A stretch of DNA of 44,817 bases. Source: an uncultured Acidobacteriia bacterium. Lineage in GTDB: Bacteria > Acidobacteriota > Terriglobia > Bryobacterales > Bryobacteraceae. Position 1 is the first letter of the stretch. Every line of letters begins with the position of its first letter. A program made the translations under genes and the position numbers. Shown here piece after piece: positions 15,717 through 25,026 of the stretch. Location: the NCBI GenBank assembly GCA_903825445.1, contig CAIKAS010000209.1, positions 1 to 44,817 of the forward strand. The letters are read 5' to 3'. A model generated the notes under the pieces. The model was not told the DNA's origin, did no database searches, and saw only the letters and a list, made by a program, of their open reading frames with translations.

Positions 15717-18700
15717 TTAGAACTGGAGCCGAGCGGAGAATGCCATGATGCGGGCGTTGGCCGTGCCGGTGGGCAGGCCGACGGCAGTGGCATTGGAGAC
15801 CAGGTTCGTCGTCGGATTAAACGTGATACCCGTATTCATACCGTTAAATTCCGAGTGGTTGAAGGCGTTGTAAGCCTGTGCCTGAATCTTCAGGATGCGC
15901 TTTTCGCTTCCCAGCGGAATCATCTTCGTCAGCGTCATGTCGAAGTTGGTGATCTTCGGATAGGAGAGAACACCGGATCCGCCACCAAGGTTACCCAGAG
16001 CCGGCGGTCCGACAATCGAGTTATTCAGTCCGGTTGCCAGCGCGGGCATGGCAAAGGCATTCGGGTTGAAATAGGTCCCGGTCGGAACGTTTGTCAGCGG
16101 ATTGCTCAGAACGTTACAGCGCTGGCCGAGATCGGGCGTTCCTGTGTATCCACCCGTGACGCTTGCCGCACCGGACGTCAGGCCGCAACCCGGATTGAAC
16201 GGCGCGCCGCTCTGAACCGACGTGATGCCGGAGAACTGCCAGTGGTCGGTGATGTAACCGAGTCCCTTCACTCCCATCTTCTTTGCGATGCCGGGAATGT
16301 CGTAGGAATAATTGATCTGAATGTTCAGTGGGCGGTCCGTGCCGATTCGACCGTAATTCCACTGCTCATTGGTGGGTACGCCGTTGCCGTTCAGAATCGG
16401 CGAATAGCTGGTCGTGCCCATGGCCTTGGAATACGTAAACGAGGTACCGAGCGACAAACCGTGCGAATAGCGCTTGTTGATGGTCGAGGTCAGCGCGTTG
16501 TAGTTGGAGTGGCCGTAAAACTGGTTGACCGTTATCGCGCCGTAACCCGGGTACAGCGTACGTTCCAGGTTGGTCGCAAGGTTGTTAGCCGTGCTGCCGC
16601 CCGTTGTTGGATCCTGATTCGCCGCGTTGAACGGCCAGCCCCCGCCGATCGGAATATAGTTCTCGTCGTAGGTCAGGTGCTCGTGGTAAACGTACTGCAG
16701 CGTGTAGCCAACATCAATGACCAGGTTGCTGCCGAAGGTATGTTGCAGGCCTGCGCTGGCGCTCTGCACTGTGTCCCACGGAACATTCGCAGGGTATACG
16801 GTCGGAGCGATTGGTGTGACGCCCGCCTGACTGCTGAGCGACGGAACCGTGCCCGTGTTCTGAGCCGCGATCTGAGACAGTGTCAGGTTGCTGACGCCGA
16901 CGTTATAGGCGATCGGTGCCTGTCCGGACAAACCATAATACTGATTGCCGTCCAGCCGGTTGTAGAAGATTCCCCATCCGCCGCGGAAAGCTGTCTTGCC
17001 GTCGCCAAACACGTCATAGGCAAAACCAAGGCGCGGTGCGGCGACCAGTGCCTGCTGATGATAGGGGGCTTCCGGCACTCCGTTGGGGCCAAGCACCTGC
17101 ATACCCGAAGCCGGATTGCCTGAATTCGGTACCAGGTCGCCAATCTGCGAGCTGGCCACGGTGGCGCCAGTGAGTGGATCCCTTGCCACCAGCGTGTTAG
17201 CTGCGGCGCAAACCGCTACGCCGTTGGAGCAGTACGGCACATAAAGTCGGGCCTGCCCGCTCTTCGAGTACAGCGACGGGAAGAAGTTCTCATTCGTAAA
17301 GTTGTTGTCTTCCTGCGGCGACTGGTGATAGAAACGTACTCCCAGATCGAGAGTCAGTCTCCGGTTCACCTTCCAGTTGTCCTGAACGTATTCTTCGTAG
17401 TTCTGGTAAACGAAGTTAAACGTCGTAGTGAGGTTGTACTGGTTGTAGCTGGAAACGTTACCGAGCAGGGCGTTCGCGAAACCGTCGCCGCTGTTCAGAA
17501 ACGCAGTCGAGGTCGAAGCGCCAAAGTTAAATGCGCCCGCGTAATTCCGGTACGAACCCTGATATTTTGTATTGAACTCGACATAGATTCCGGCCTTGAG
17601 TGAGTGGTGGCCAATAACCTTGCTGATGTTGTCCATGTAATACCAGGTCGGGTTAGTGGCAAGCTCTTGACCGGCCGATGCGCCCGTACGCGAGTAAGAG
17701 ACCAGGTTGCCGGTGGGCAGGCTCCCAAAGCTGAACGTCGGCAGGATGGTCGGATTTGCATAACCATTGATCCCCTGGGACGGGTCGGTCGGCACCGGGA
17801 ACAGCGTGGGCAGGCCTGGCTCCAGCGAGCGGGCTTCACTGGCAAAGTTGTCCGTGGTGACGTATGTGTACTGATCCCAGTTATAGGCCAGCGTCGTTTC
17901 GTTCACCATGGTGGGTGAAATCGTGTAAGTCAGCGTGCCTGAATCGCTGTGTCCGCCATTCGGGTGGTCGATCGGTGAAATTCCCTTGGATCCCAGAACG
18001 CCGCCAACATCGTTGCTGAATGGTACGCCATCGTAAAGGACGTACATGTAGTCGGCGTCGTTGAGCCAGCGAACATAACCACTCAGCTTGCTGTTGATGT
18101 AGATGTCACTCCGGGCCACGCTGTTGAGACGGGGGTGAATGGCGCTCGCCTGTTCAAAGTAGTTCACCACGTTGATCTGGTTGGCCAGAGTCGGCGTGAA
18201 ATTGGGAGTCGGGAAGAAACCGAGCAGTGACTGACCAACCGGATTCAGACGCGAGGCCGGGATTACGTTGCCGGAAAACTGAGCGTTTCCATTGGACGGA
18301 TCAAGGACTTTAACGGGCGTGCCGTTGTTATTGAAAGTCTGCGAGAAGTCGCCACCGCGCTCGAGGGTCGTTGGTGTGTAGACAGACTCAGAACCGCCAG
18401 AGACAAACTGGCCCGTGCGTTCCTGCGACCAAAAGAAGAAGAGGCGCGTTCTGTTGCGATTAAAATGCTTCGGGATGAATACCGGCCCGCCGATGCTGTA
18501 CGTTTCCACGTTATAGCGGTAGGGCACGCGAGGTGTCGCCGCGCCATTCTTCAGAGTGTGGTTGTTGGCCCATGTATCGGCGTTAAATTCTTCATGGCGA
18601 TGGTTCCACGATGCCGTTCCATGGAATTCCTGCGTACCGTTCTTGGTGACGACCGTGATCTGGCCGCCTGAGTTATGGCCAAATTCAGCCTGGAAATTCG

Positions 18701-19370
18701 AGGTCAGAACCTTCAGTTCCTGCACCGCGTCGAGATTGGGCTCTACCTGCAGCGAGGTGTTAGATCCCGTGTCCATGTCGGTGACGCCGTCCACCGTGAA
18801 ATTGAGGGCGGTGAATCCACCATTGATATTCATGCCGCTGATCGCGCCGTGGCTCGTCACGTCACGGCTGGCAGTGTCAATGACACCGGGGACCAGGCGG
18901 ACATAACCGAAAAGGTCGCGGCCCTTCAGCGTGAGGCTGTCCAGGTCAGTGGAGTCGACCGTCTGCGATTTCTCTGAACTCTGCAGCTGCACTGAGGCGG
19001 CTTCGGCTGTGACCGAGATCGACTCCGAAACGCTGCCGATCGCCAGAATCATCTTGCCCGCGTTGTGCGTTTCTTCGGCCGTGACCACGATGCCGGTCTG
19101 CACTTCGCTCTTGAAGCCTGATGCTTTGACCGTGACATTATAGGTACCCGGCTCGACGTTGGTAAAGCGATAAGTGCCAAGGCTGTCGGTGATGGCGGTG
19201 CGAGCCGAGCCAGTATCCGCGCTGGTGAGCGTTACAGGTGCGCCCGTGACCACGGCATTGGCCGGATCCACCACTGATCCCACGATGGCACTGGTGACAG
19301 TTTGCCCAAATAGCCCGGCGCAGCTGAGCGCCAGCGCTGCAACGATGCGCAGGTAGTTCTGTAGTTTCAT
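15717..19370 (-). CDS. Oar-like TonB-dependent receptor with carboxypeptidase-regulatory domain
   Basis: 1217 residues with a GAGGGGA Shine-Dalgarno. Signal peptide 1-22 (AGLFGQ). Residues 26-105 form a CarboxypepD_reg domain (AIVGSVVDPANAVVTGAPV, GTYRFTNVEPGTYNVTV). The plug-like region is ~120-240 (LKGRDLFGYVRLVPGVID, VQELKVLTSNFQAEFGHNSGGQI, then FHGTASWNHRHEEFN). The rest is a large beta-barrel ending MAFSARLQF with the C-terminal Phe. These receptors are greatly expanded in Acidobacteria and are thought to import oligosaccharides or other large substrates. A LacI repressor and two sugar isomerase-like genes directly upstream support a carbohydrate substrate. The exact ligand cannot be told. 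Confidence 0.9.
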   Translation of the reverse strand: MKLQNYLRIVAALALSCAGLFGQTVTSAIVGSVVDPANAVVTGAPVTLTSADTGSARTAITDSLGTYRFTNVEPGTYNVTVKASGFKSEVQTGIVVTAEETHNAGKMILAIGSVSESISVTAEAASVQLQSSEKSQTVDSTDLDSLTLKGRDLFGYVRLVPGVIDTASRDVTSHGAISGMNINGGFTALNFTVDGVTDMDTGSNTSLQVEPNLDAVQELKVLTSNFQAEFGHNSGGQITVVTKNGTQEFHGTASWNHRHEEFNADTWANNHTLKNGAATPRVPYRYNVETYSIGGPVFIPKHFNRNRTRLFFFWSQERTGQFVSGGSESVYTPTTLERGGDFSQTFNNNGTPVKVLDPSNGNAQFSGNVIPASRLNPVGQSLLGFFPTPNFTPTLANQINVVNYFEQASAIHPRLNSVARSDIYINSKLSGYVRWLNDADYMYVLYDGVPFSNDVGGVLGSKGISPIDHPNGGHSDSGTLTYTISPTMVNETTLAYNWDQYTYVTTDNFASEARSLEPGLPTLFPVPTDPSQGINGYANPTILPTFSFGSLPTGNLVSYSRTGASAGQELATNPTWYYMDNISKVIGHHSLKAGIYVEFNTKYQGSYRNYAGAFNFGASTSTAFLNSGDGFANALLGNVSSYNQYNLTTTFNFVYQNYEEYVQDNWKVNRRLTLDLGVRFYHQSPQEDNNFTNENFFPSLYSKSGQARLYVPYCSNGVAVCAAANTLVARDPLTGATVASSQIGDLVPNSGNPASGMQVLGPNGVPEAPYHQQALVAAPRLGFAYDVFGDGKTAFRGGWGIFYNRLDGNQYYGLSGQAPIAYNVGVSNLTLSQIAAQNTGTVPSLSSQAGVTPIAPTVYPANVPWDTVQSASAGLQHTFGSNLVIDVGYTLQYVYHEHLTYDENYIPIGGGWPFNAANQDPTTGGSTANNLATNLERTLYPGYGAITVNQFYGHSNYNALTSTINKRYSHGLSLGTSFTYSKAMGTTSYSPILNGNGVPTNEQWNYGRIGTDRPLNIQINYSYDIPGIAKKMGVKGLGYITDHWQFSGITSVQSGAPFNPGCGLTSGAASVTGGYTGTPDLGQRCNVLSNPLTNVPTGTYFNPNAFAMPALATGLNNSIVGPPALGNLGGGSGVLSYPKITNFDMTLTKMIPLGSEKRILKIQAQAYNAFNHSEFNGMNTGITFNPTTNLVSNATAVGLPTGTANARIMAFSARLQF

Positions 19371-19450
19371 ATATTTATCCCCTCAAGCACTACTGGTTTT
19401 GGAATACACCCCTCAAGACGCAGATTCACCGACCCCAGTAAGCCTCGGGT

Positions 19451-19479
19451 AACATATCACCGTTATAGAGCGGTGTCAA
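19451..19479 (-). promoter_or_regulatory. TonB-receptor promoter with operator in the spacer
   Basis: On the minus strand: TTGACA (19474-19479), 17-bp spacer, TATGTT (19451-19456), giving a ~75-nt leader. CACCG (19458-19462) and CGGTG (19471-19475) form an 18-bp imperfect palindrome (7 of 9 pairs) inside the spacer, a position where a bound repressor blocks polymerase. The LacI protein encoded next door is the likely ligand, by inference. Confidence 0.65.
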
Positions 19480-19503
19480 GGCATGTGAGCGCCGGAATGT
19501 TCG

Positions 19504-19517
19504 CGCTACAGTTAGCG
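19504..19517. promoter_or_regulatory. Inverted repeat CGCTA-N4-TAGCG, possible second operator
   Basis: CGCTA (19504-19508) and TAGCG (19513-19517) flank CAGT, about 25 bp upstream of the -35 of the TonB-receptor promoter. LacI-family regulators often use an auxiliary site. The rest of the gap to 19661 is AT-rich with no gene. Confidence 0.4.
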
Positions 19518-19661
19518 ATACAGTGCAGGTTAGTGAAAACACAAAGATTGGGCCAGATTGAAATTTTTTGATTAAACTGCAACTTTAGGGTCATACCAGC
19601 CGCAGAGCGCGGTCTGGAGTTGCAGTGGCAAGCTTCTTGGTTTTTGGAATTGTGGACCCGG

Positions 19662-20681
19662 TTAGTGTCCGGCTAAAGCGGTTGAGGCGCGAACCACCAG
19701 CGACGGCTCCAGCAGAACCCTCACGGGTTCACGCTCGGTCTTGGAATCGATCAGATCCAGCGCGAGCGTACCCGCACGCCTTCCGATTTCAGAACTCTTC
19801 TGATCCACCGAGGAAAGCGGAATGCGCAGATACTTGGAATATCCTGCGTTTCCGCAGCCGATGACAGCTATATCGCCCGGTATCGAGAGGCCCGCGTCGA
19901 GAATGGCCTGCATTGCACCCATGGCCGACGGGTCGTTATAGCAGAACACCCCATCGGGACGCGGTCTGGTTTCAAGTAACTTCTCCATAGCCAGCCGCCC
20001 ACTGATGTCGATCGGTATGTCACCGGTCTCTTTGATGACGACGTAGTCGTCCGGCACGGGAAGACCGCGGGCCTGCATCACCCTCCGAAAACCTGCCTCG
20101 CGACCTTCCGCCGTACTAACCTCAGGACCGCGGATGTGAGCGATGCGGCGGCATCCGCGCTCGATCAGGTGCTCAGTGGCGAGCGTTCCGGCCACGTCGT
20201 CATCCACACCCACAAAGTTGGCCCCCGATGTCGCCACGTACCGGTCGATTAAAACGTAGGGCACACCACGCTTATCTGCCAGCGCTAAGACGGCGCAGGA
20301 GCGCTGTACCGATGCCACGATCAGCCCATCAACACGCCGCGCCAGCATCTTTTCAATTGCTTTATCCTCCGTGGCAGCCTTCTCGCCTGAAGAAGCTATA
20401 ACAAGGTCGTAGCCCTGCCCGCGGATGGTATTCGTCAAACCCTTGGCTATTTCGCCGAAAAACGGATGCACCAGATCGGGAACTACCAGTCCGATGGCGA
20501 AAGTCTTCCCCGTCACGAGCGCGCGCGCGGTCAAATTGGGTTGATAGTTCAGCTCCTGGACGCGGCTCAGAATCCGTTCTCGCGTGCGCACGCTGATATC
20601 CGGATGGTTACGCAGCGCCTTGGACACCGTGATGGCCGAGACACCAACATCCTTCGCGATATCTTTCATTCGGACGGACAT
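19662..20681 (-). CDS. LacI-family transcriptional repressor
   Basis: 339 residues from the ATG at 20681. The N-terminal HTH and hinge are canonical: MKDIAKDVGVSAITVSKAL, then RVQELNYQPNLTARAL. The periplasmic-binding-type core follows (IGLVVPDLVHPFFGEIAKGL, VDGLIVAS, VFCYNDPSAMGAMQAI, DIAVIGCGN). These proteins sense a sugar or sugar derivative and release an operator. The longer frame to 20819 would run across the divergent promoter and is not credible. The gene sits between the TonB receptor and the isomerase pair, so all three are probably one regulon. Confidence 0.9.
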   Translation of the reverse strand: MSVRMKDIAKDVGVSAITVSKALRNHPDISVRTRERILSRVQELNYQPNLTARALVTGKTFAIGLVVPDLVHPFFGEIAKGLTNTIRGQGYDLVIASSGEKAATEDKAIEKMLARRVDGLIVASVQRSCAVLALADKRGVPYVLIDRYVATSGANFVGVDDDVAGTLATEHLIERGCRRIAHIRGPEVSTAEGREAGFRRVMQARGLPVPDDYVVIKETGDIPIDISGRLAMEKLLETRPRPDGVFCYNDPSAMGAMQAILDAGLSIPGDIAVIGCGNAGYSKYLRIPLSSVDQKSSEIGRRAGTLALDLIDSKTEREPVRVLLEPSLVVRASTALAGH

Positions 20682-20736
20682 GACTCGTTTAGCCTTTATA
20701 TGGTAGTACGAGCGTTGGTTTGGGAACACCCGCTGC

Positions 20737-20765
20737 TTGCGTTTGGGAGGGATTCTGGTTATAGT
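20737..20765 (+). promoter_or_regulatory. Promoter of the isomerase operon
   Basis: TTGCGT (20737-20742), 17-bp spacer, TATAGT (20760-20765). Predicted transcription starts near 20772, in the divergent gap next to the LacI gene. Confidence 0.55.
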
Positions 20766-20835
20766 CCCGTATGAGCTCACACCAATGAACCTTCCACCCC
20801 GCCCCGCCTCTCTCGCCAACAGAACTGCCCCAAAA

Positions 20836-21708
20836 ATGCGGCCCGTCTCCCAGGGTCAGACCCGGCGCTCGGTCGTACTTTCCACCGCTGCCGGAGCCGC
20901 GCTGACCGCTTTGCGCTCCTTTGCGAAAGTGCGCGGTATTGAACTCGGCGTCACAGGCAAACCGGACGATCTCGCAAAATGCGAACAATACGGATTCGAC
21001 TACCTGGAACCCAGCGGTTCGGGCATCGCCGGCATGACGGACACGGCCTTCGCCGCCTTCCGCGATCAGGTGAAGGCGTCGCATATCTACTGCCAGAGCG
21101 TGATTACGCTGATTTCGAATCCGAAGCTGAAAGTGGTTGGTCCGGATGTGGATCTGGACGCGGTGTCCAGTTATCTCGATTCCACGCTCGATCGCTGCAA
21201 GAGCCTGGGAGTCAGCGTTGCAGTCTGGGGAAGCGCTGGATCGCGGCGCGTTCCCGAAGGTTATTCGCGAGACACCGCCTGGGATCAGATCAAGGCCTAT
21301 TTGAAACGCGCCGGAGAGATTGCAAAATCGAAGCAGATCGTGATCGGCATTGAACCTCTGCGCAAACAGGAAAGCAACATCATCAACACAGGCGCGGAAG
21401 CGCTGAAGCTGGTGCATGAGGTGAATCATCCCGGCGTGAAGATGATCATCGATTACTACCATATGCGCATCGAGAACGAAGATCCCGAAATTGTGCGCAC
21501 CGCAAAAGAGTACATCGTGCATCTGCACTTCGCGAATCCAGCCGGAAGGCGTTGGCCGCATTCGGCGGACGAAGATCCGGTTTACGCCAAATTCTTCCAA
21601 ATCCTCAAAGAGATCGACTATCATGGCGGCCTTTCGATTGAGGGCAACGGCAGCTTCGATGCCGATGGCGCCGCGAGCATGGCGTTCTTCAAGAGCGAGT
21701 TAGCGTAG
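20836..21708 (+). CDS. Tat-exported sugar phosphate isomerase/epimerase-like protein
   Basis: 290 residues from the ATG at 20836, chosen because it puts the twin-arginine motif (QTRRSVVLSTAAGAALTAL) at the N-terminus; an ATG at 20785 adds 17 residues. Neither has a clear Shine-Dalgarno. The body is a xylose-isomerase-like TIM barrel (AP endonuclease 2 superfamily): GFDYLEPSGSG, ISNPKLKVVG, VIGIEPLRKQESNI, MIIDYYHMRIENEDPEIV, YIVHLHFANPAGR, GGLSIEGNGS. The E/D/H set is consistent with a divalent-metal site. The likely role is isomerisation or epimerisation of a sugar in the periplasm; the substrate is unknown. Confidence 0.8.
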   Translation: MRPVSQGQTRRSVVLSTAAGAALTALRSFAKVRGIELGVTGKPDDLAKCEQYGFDYLEPSGSGIAGMTDTAFAAFRDQVKASHIYCQSVITLISNPKLKVVGPDVDLDAVSSYLDSTLDRCKSLGVSVAVWGSAGSRRVPEGYSRDTAWDQIKAYLKRAGEIAKSKQIVIGIEPLRKQESNIINTGAEALKLVHEVNHPGVKMIIDYYHMRIENEDPEIVRTAKEYIVHLHFANPAGRRWPHSADEDPVYAKFFQILKEIDYHGGLSIEGNGSFDADGAASMAFFKSELA

Positions 21709-21726
21709 CCGAGGGACAACACCACC

Positions 21727-22716
21727 TTGTACACGCGACGAGACTTCGGAAAATTCGCATTGACTGCGCTGCCTGCAGCAAACGCTCAAGCCCAAGAACC
21801 TTCAAAAGTCTCATCCAAAATACGTGGCGTTCAGATTGGCGTCGCAACTTTCAGTTACAATCCGCTGCCCCGCGAGGGTCAGTTGGACGTCATCATCAAA
21901 TCCATGGTGGATTGTGGAATCGGCGACTGCCTCCTCAATCCTCCTGCGACGGAGCCACCTCTTCTTTCGGAGAAAGCGCGGCCTGCCCGCGGCGGGGGTC
22001 GGGCGACAGGCGCCACCGGAGCGCAGGGGCGTGGCGGCGGACGGGCTCCTCTCAGCCCGGAGCAGGCGGCCGCGGCAGAGGAACTGCATCGCTGGCATCT
22101 CACTGTGTCGCTCGATTACTACACGGCCTTGCGAAAGAAGTTTTCCGACGCTGGTCTTGAGATTTACACGTATGAACCGTCTCTCGGCCTAAACACTTCC
22201 GACGAAGACATCAACCGCGCCTTCGATGTCACAAAGGCCTTGGGCGCACGTGTTCTGGCGGATGTGTTTACCAAGCCCGTCGCCAGGCGCGTAGCGGTGA
22301 TTGCAGACAAGCGCGGCGTGAAAGTGGCGCTGCAGGGGCGGCCAAACATGAACACCACGGATCCGGACCTGATGGCGAAACCTGCCGACTTCGAAGAAGC
22401 GTTTGGCTATTCAAAGAATTTCGGCTCCAGTATTGATGTGGGCGATGCGACCGGTGGCGGCTGGGACGCGTTGAAGTTCATTCAGGACACGCATTCGCGC
22501 GTCTTTTCGCTGAACCTGAAAGACAAAACGAAAGCCGGCGTGAGTATGCCCTGGGGGCAGGGCGACTCTCGCATTCGGGAGATTCTGCAGCTCGTCAGGG
22601 ATAAAAAATATCCGGTTCGATGCTACATCGATTGCGACTATGCGACGTCCGAGGGTGGCAGCAGGGTCGGGGACGTGAAGCGTTGCTTCGAATTCGCGAA
22701 AGCTGCGCTCGCGTAA
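21727..22716 (+). CDS. Second Tat-exported xylose-isomerase-like protein
   Basis: 329 residues from a TTG start with a GAGGGA Shine-Dalgarno, 18 bp after the preceding gene. YTRRDFGKFALTALPAANAQA is a Tat signal. The TIM-barrel isomerase pattern is weaker than in the gene upstream: GLEIYTYEPSLG, ALGARVLADVF, KRGVKVALQGRPNMNTTDP, FGSSIDVGDATGGGWDAL, VFSLNLKDKTKAG, YPVRCYIDCDYA. Between about residues 80 and 115 there is a Gly/Arg/Ala-rich insert (RGGGRATGATGAQGRGGGR) not expected in the fold. It is co-transcribed with its neighbour and probably acts on the same sugar. The stop abuts the stop of the convergent gene. Confidence 0.78.
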   Translation: MYTRRDFGKFALTALPAANAQAQEPSKVSSKIRGVQIGVATFSYNPLPREGQLDVIIKSMVDCGIGDCLLNPPATEPPLLSEKARPARGGGRATGATGAQGRGGGRAPLSPEQAAAAEELHRWHLTVSLDYYTALRKKFSDAGLEIYTYEPSLGLNTSDEDINRAFDVTKALGARVLADVFTKPVARRVAVIADKRGVKVALQGRPNMNTTDPDLMAKPADFEEAFGYSKNFGSSIDVGDATGGGWDALKFIQDTHSRVFSLNLKDKTKAGVSMPWGQGDSRIREILQLVRDKKYPVRCYIDCDYATSEGGSRVGDVKRCFEFAKAALA

Positions 22717-24300
22717 CTAGCCTCGCGGCAACACAGCTTCAATCAGCCTTGGGCCAGATTCCTTCATCGCCGCGCCGAACTCGCGAATGAACTGATCCGC
22801 CGTCTCAGTGCGGACTCCCTGGACCCCGAAACCTTCCGCAAGTTTCACCCAGTCCGGTTCAGGACGAGTGAGATCCAGCATTTCATCCGCGCGTGGACCA
22901 ATCACGCGCTGGCCGGCTGCTCTCTGAACCGCGGCCGCTCCAGTGCGACCCATTTCGATATCGAGAATGCGATATCGACGATTGGCCAGGATCACAATCG
23001 TGACATCGAGCTTTTCGCGCGCCATCGTCCATAGGGACTGTAACGTGTACATGGCGCTGCCATCCGCTTCGAGCGCCACAACCTTACGACCGGGGCAAGC
23101 GAGCGCAGCGCCCACCGCCACCGGCAGCCCCTGACCGATGGAACCTCCCGTCACGGGCAAATGATCGTGCGCCGGCGCACCGGCAAGATGCGGCCAGATT
23201 TGTTCGTTGCAGGATACGGTCTCATCGGAGAATATGGCGCCTTGGGGAACAAGTGCGCCAACTGTTCGGCCAATGGCGGCAGCAGTAAGCGGCTCGCCAT
23301 GCGGTATTTCAGGACGTGCCATATGGGGACTGGACGTTGGCACAGATGGCGCGCCCACTTCGTCGGCCAGCCATTCGAGAGCGCCGACACCGTCTTGATC
23401 CAAAGCAGCAAGCACATCAAAAGAGCAGCCCGCCGGGGCCAGCGAAGACCTCAAGCCAGGATAGCCAAAAAACGACACCGGCGGCTTAGCCTCCACCAGA
23501 ATCAGGCGCTCAAGATTCGCCAGAAGCGATTGAGCCGCTTCCGGAAAGTACGGAATGCGTTCTGCAGTGGGGATATCGCCGCCACGCGCCATGCGACCGG
23601 CGTTTCGGTTGGCAAAGACACGCACGCCGGTCGCTTCGCGTAAACGATGTGCGGCGCGAAGCCCGCGGACGTGTAGCGCCGTACCGCTGAGCAGCAGACC
23701 AACGCGTTCCCCGGAACGCAACGTGGCCGCGATACCACTGACGGTTTCTCTCGTCGGCAGCGATCGGCCAGGGCGCATGGCGGCACCGCCGGGTTCGCCA
23801 GCTTCGCTCCAGGAAAAATCCGCCGGAATAATCAGGCTTGCCACTTGCCCGGGCGGGCCGAAAGATGCCATCACCGCCGCCGCAGCCAGTTCACCCATGG
23901 CGCTGGCCTCGTGCAGCGTGCGAACCCAGCCGGATACCGGTCGCGCGAAAGCTTCGATGTCGGCAGTCAGCGGCGCATCGTAGCCCAGATGCTGCGTGGA
24001 ATGCTCGCCAACGATATTGACGACCGGCGAAAGCGCCTTACGTGCGTTGTGAAAATTTGCCAGGCCATTCGCAAGACCGGGTCCAAGGTGCAGCAGCGTC
24101 GCGGCGGGCTTACCGGACATGCGGGCATAGCCATCGGCAGCGCCGGAGCAGACGCCTTCGAACAATCCGAGCACGCCGCGCATGCCGGGGACGCGATCCA
24201 GCGCGGAGACGAACTGCATCTCGGAAGTGCCCGGGTTCATCAGGCACACGTCGATACCGTTCGCGATCAGGGTTCGGAGGAGACACTCGGCGCCGTTCAT
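22717..24300 (-). CDS. Thiamine diphosphate-dependent acetolactate synthase-like enzyme
   Basis: 527 residues with the three-domain ThDP layout. The N-terminal PYR domain has catalytic E48 in LFEGVCSGAADGYAR and GPGLANGLANFHNARKA. The middle domain (~185-320) is followed by a C-terminal PP domain: GGSIGQGLPVAVGAALA, then ADGSAMYTLQSLW and ILANRRY, the Mg-ThDP motif in slightly altered form. This subgroup is annotated as acetolactate synthase large subunit-like or benzoylformate-decarboxylase-like. Without an ilvN subunit gene nearby, branched-chain synthesis is not secure, and a 2-oxoacid decarboxylase role is as likely. It is the last gene of the minus-strand block with the futalosine hydrolase upstream. 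Confidence 0.8.
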   Translation of the reverse strand: MNGAECLLRTLIANGIDVCLMNPGTSEMQFVSALDRVPGMRGVLGLFEGVCSGAADGYARMSGKPAATLLHLGPGLANGLANFHNARKALSPVVNIVGEHSTQHLGYDAPLTADIEAFARPVSGWVRTLHEASAMGELAAAAVMASFGPPGQVASLIIPADFSWSEAGEPGGAAMRPGRSLPTRETVSGIAATLRSGERVGLLLSGTALHVRGLRAAHRLREATGVRVFANRNAGRMARGGDIPTAERIPYFPEAAQSLLANLERLILVEAKPPVSFFGYPGLRSSLAPAGCSFDVLAALDQDGVGALEWLADEVGAPSVPTSSPHMARPEIPHGEPLTAAAIGRTVGALVPQGAIFSDETVSCNEQIWPHLAGAPAHDHLPVTGGSIGQGLPVAVGAALACPGRKVVALEADGSAMYTLQSLWTMAREKLDVTIVILANRRYRILDIEMGRTGAAAVQRAAGQRVIGPRADEMLDLTRPEPDWVKLAEGFGVQGVRTETADQFIREFGAAMKESGPRLIEAVLPRG

Positions 24301-24344
24301 GCTGGACTAGTTTTATAAGAACACGCGACTCGTTGTGCGGGTTG

Positions 24345-24974
24345 TCACGCGAGCGGCCGTAATTCACCCAGGCGCCATGCCGCCAGCAACGCTTCCTGGG
24401 CGGCAACAGCAGCTTCTTTCACTCGCCAGGCCGCACGATCCCGATTTCCCACCGGATTGCTGATCCCGCGGACTTCAGCGGCTGGTATCCCGTAGAGCGT
24501 TGCGACATGGATGATAGCCACACCCTCCATGGTTTCCACGCCGCCGCCGGTGCGTGTTTCGATCTCACGCGCGCTGGCTTCATCGCCGGTACAGGTGTTG
24601 ACAGTAACGAACGGCGCGGTCCTGCCGCCAGGTCGGATCGCGACCGGCATTTGGTTGTAGAGCGGCTCGGCTCCCGCGATCACCGGAAAGCCGAGAGCGC
24701 GCATATCCAGAAACCCGCCGGCTGATGCCGCGCCCAGATCGCCGTAGTATTCACTTTCCGCCCACACTGCGCTCGCCACAGGCAGCGCCATTCCCGGGTA
24801 GGCTCCACCAATGCCGCAGGAAATCACAGCCCGCGCTCCTTTGCGTTCCAGAAAACGAGTGAGGGCGCAGGCTGCATTCACAGCGCCCACACCCGTAACG
24901 AGCACGGGCAAATGAGCTCTCAGCAGAGCGCCTTCGAGTTCGGTGGCAACGCAAACAATAAGGTCGACAGGCAT
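24345..24974 (-). CDS. mqnB: Futalosine hydrolase
   Basis: 209 residues from the ATG at 24974; the longer frame is Cys/Trp-rich and unlikely. A nucleoside-phosphorylase-like fold is evident: LIVCVATELEGALLR, VTGVGAVNAACALTRFL, ISCGIGGAYPG, the substrate-site VETMEGVAIIHVA and GISNPVGNRD. MqnB cleaves futalosine to dehypoxanthine futalosine and hypoxanthine in the alternative menaquinone pathway used by Acidobacteria. Other mqn genes are not in the window. It lies between the ThDP enzyme and the GH130 gene, all on the minus strand. Confidence 0.85.
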   Translation of the reverse strand: MPVDLIVCVATELEGALLRAHLPVLVTGVGAVNAACALTRFLERKGARAVISCGIGGAYPGMALPVASAVWAESEYYGDLGAASAGGFLDMRALGFPVIAGAEPLYNQMPVAIRPGGRTAPFVTVNTCTGDEASAREIETRTGGGVETMEGVAIIHVATLYGIPAAEVRGISNPVGNRDRAAWRVKEAAVAAQEALLAAWRLGELRPLA

Positions 24975-25026
24975 ACCGGAAGCGGAATGAACCCGCTTAG
25001 GATACCAAGCGACTGCCGGATCAATC

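Noticed and set aside
15855..17123. 422-codon open frame on the plus strand opposite the TonB receptor
   Set aside because: It is the mirror of a strongly conserved coding region, has an Arg/Val-rich composition without any domain, and no ribosome site; a by-product of GC-rich codon use.
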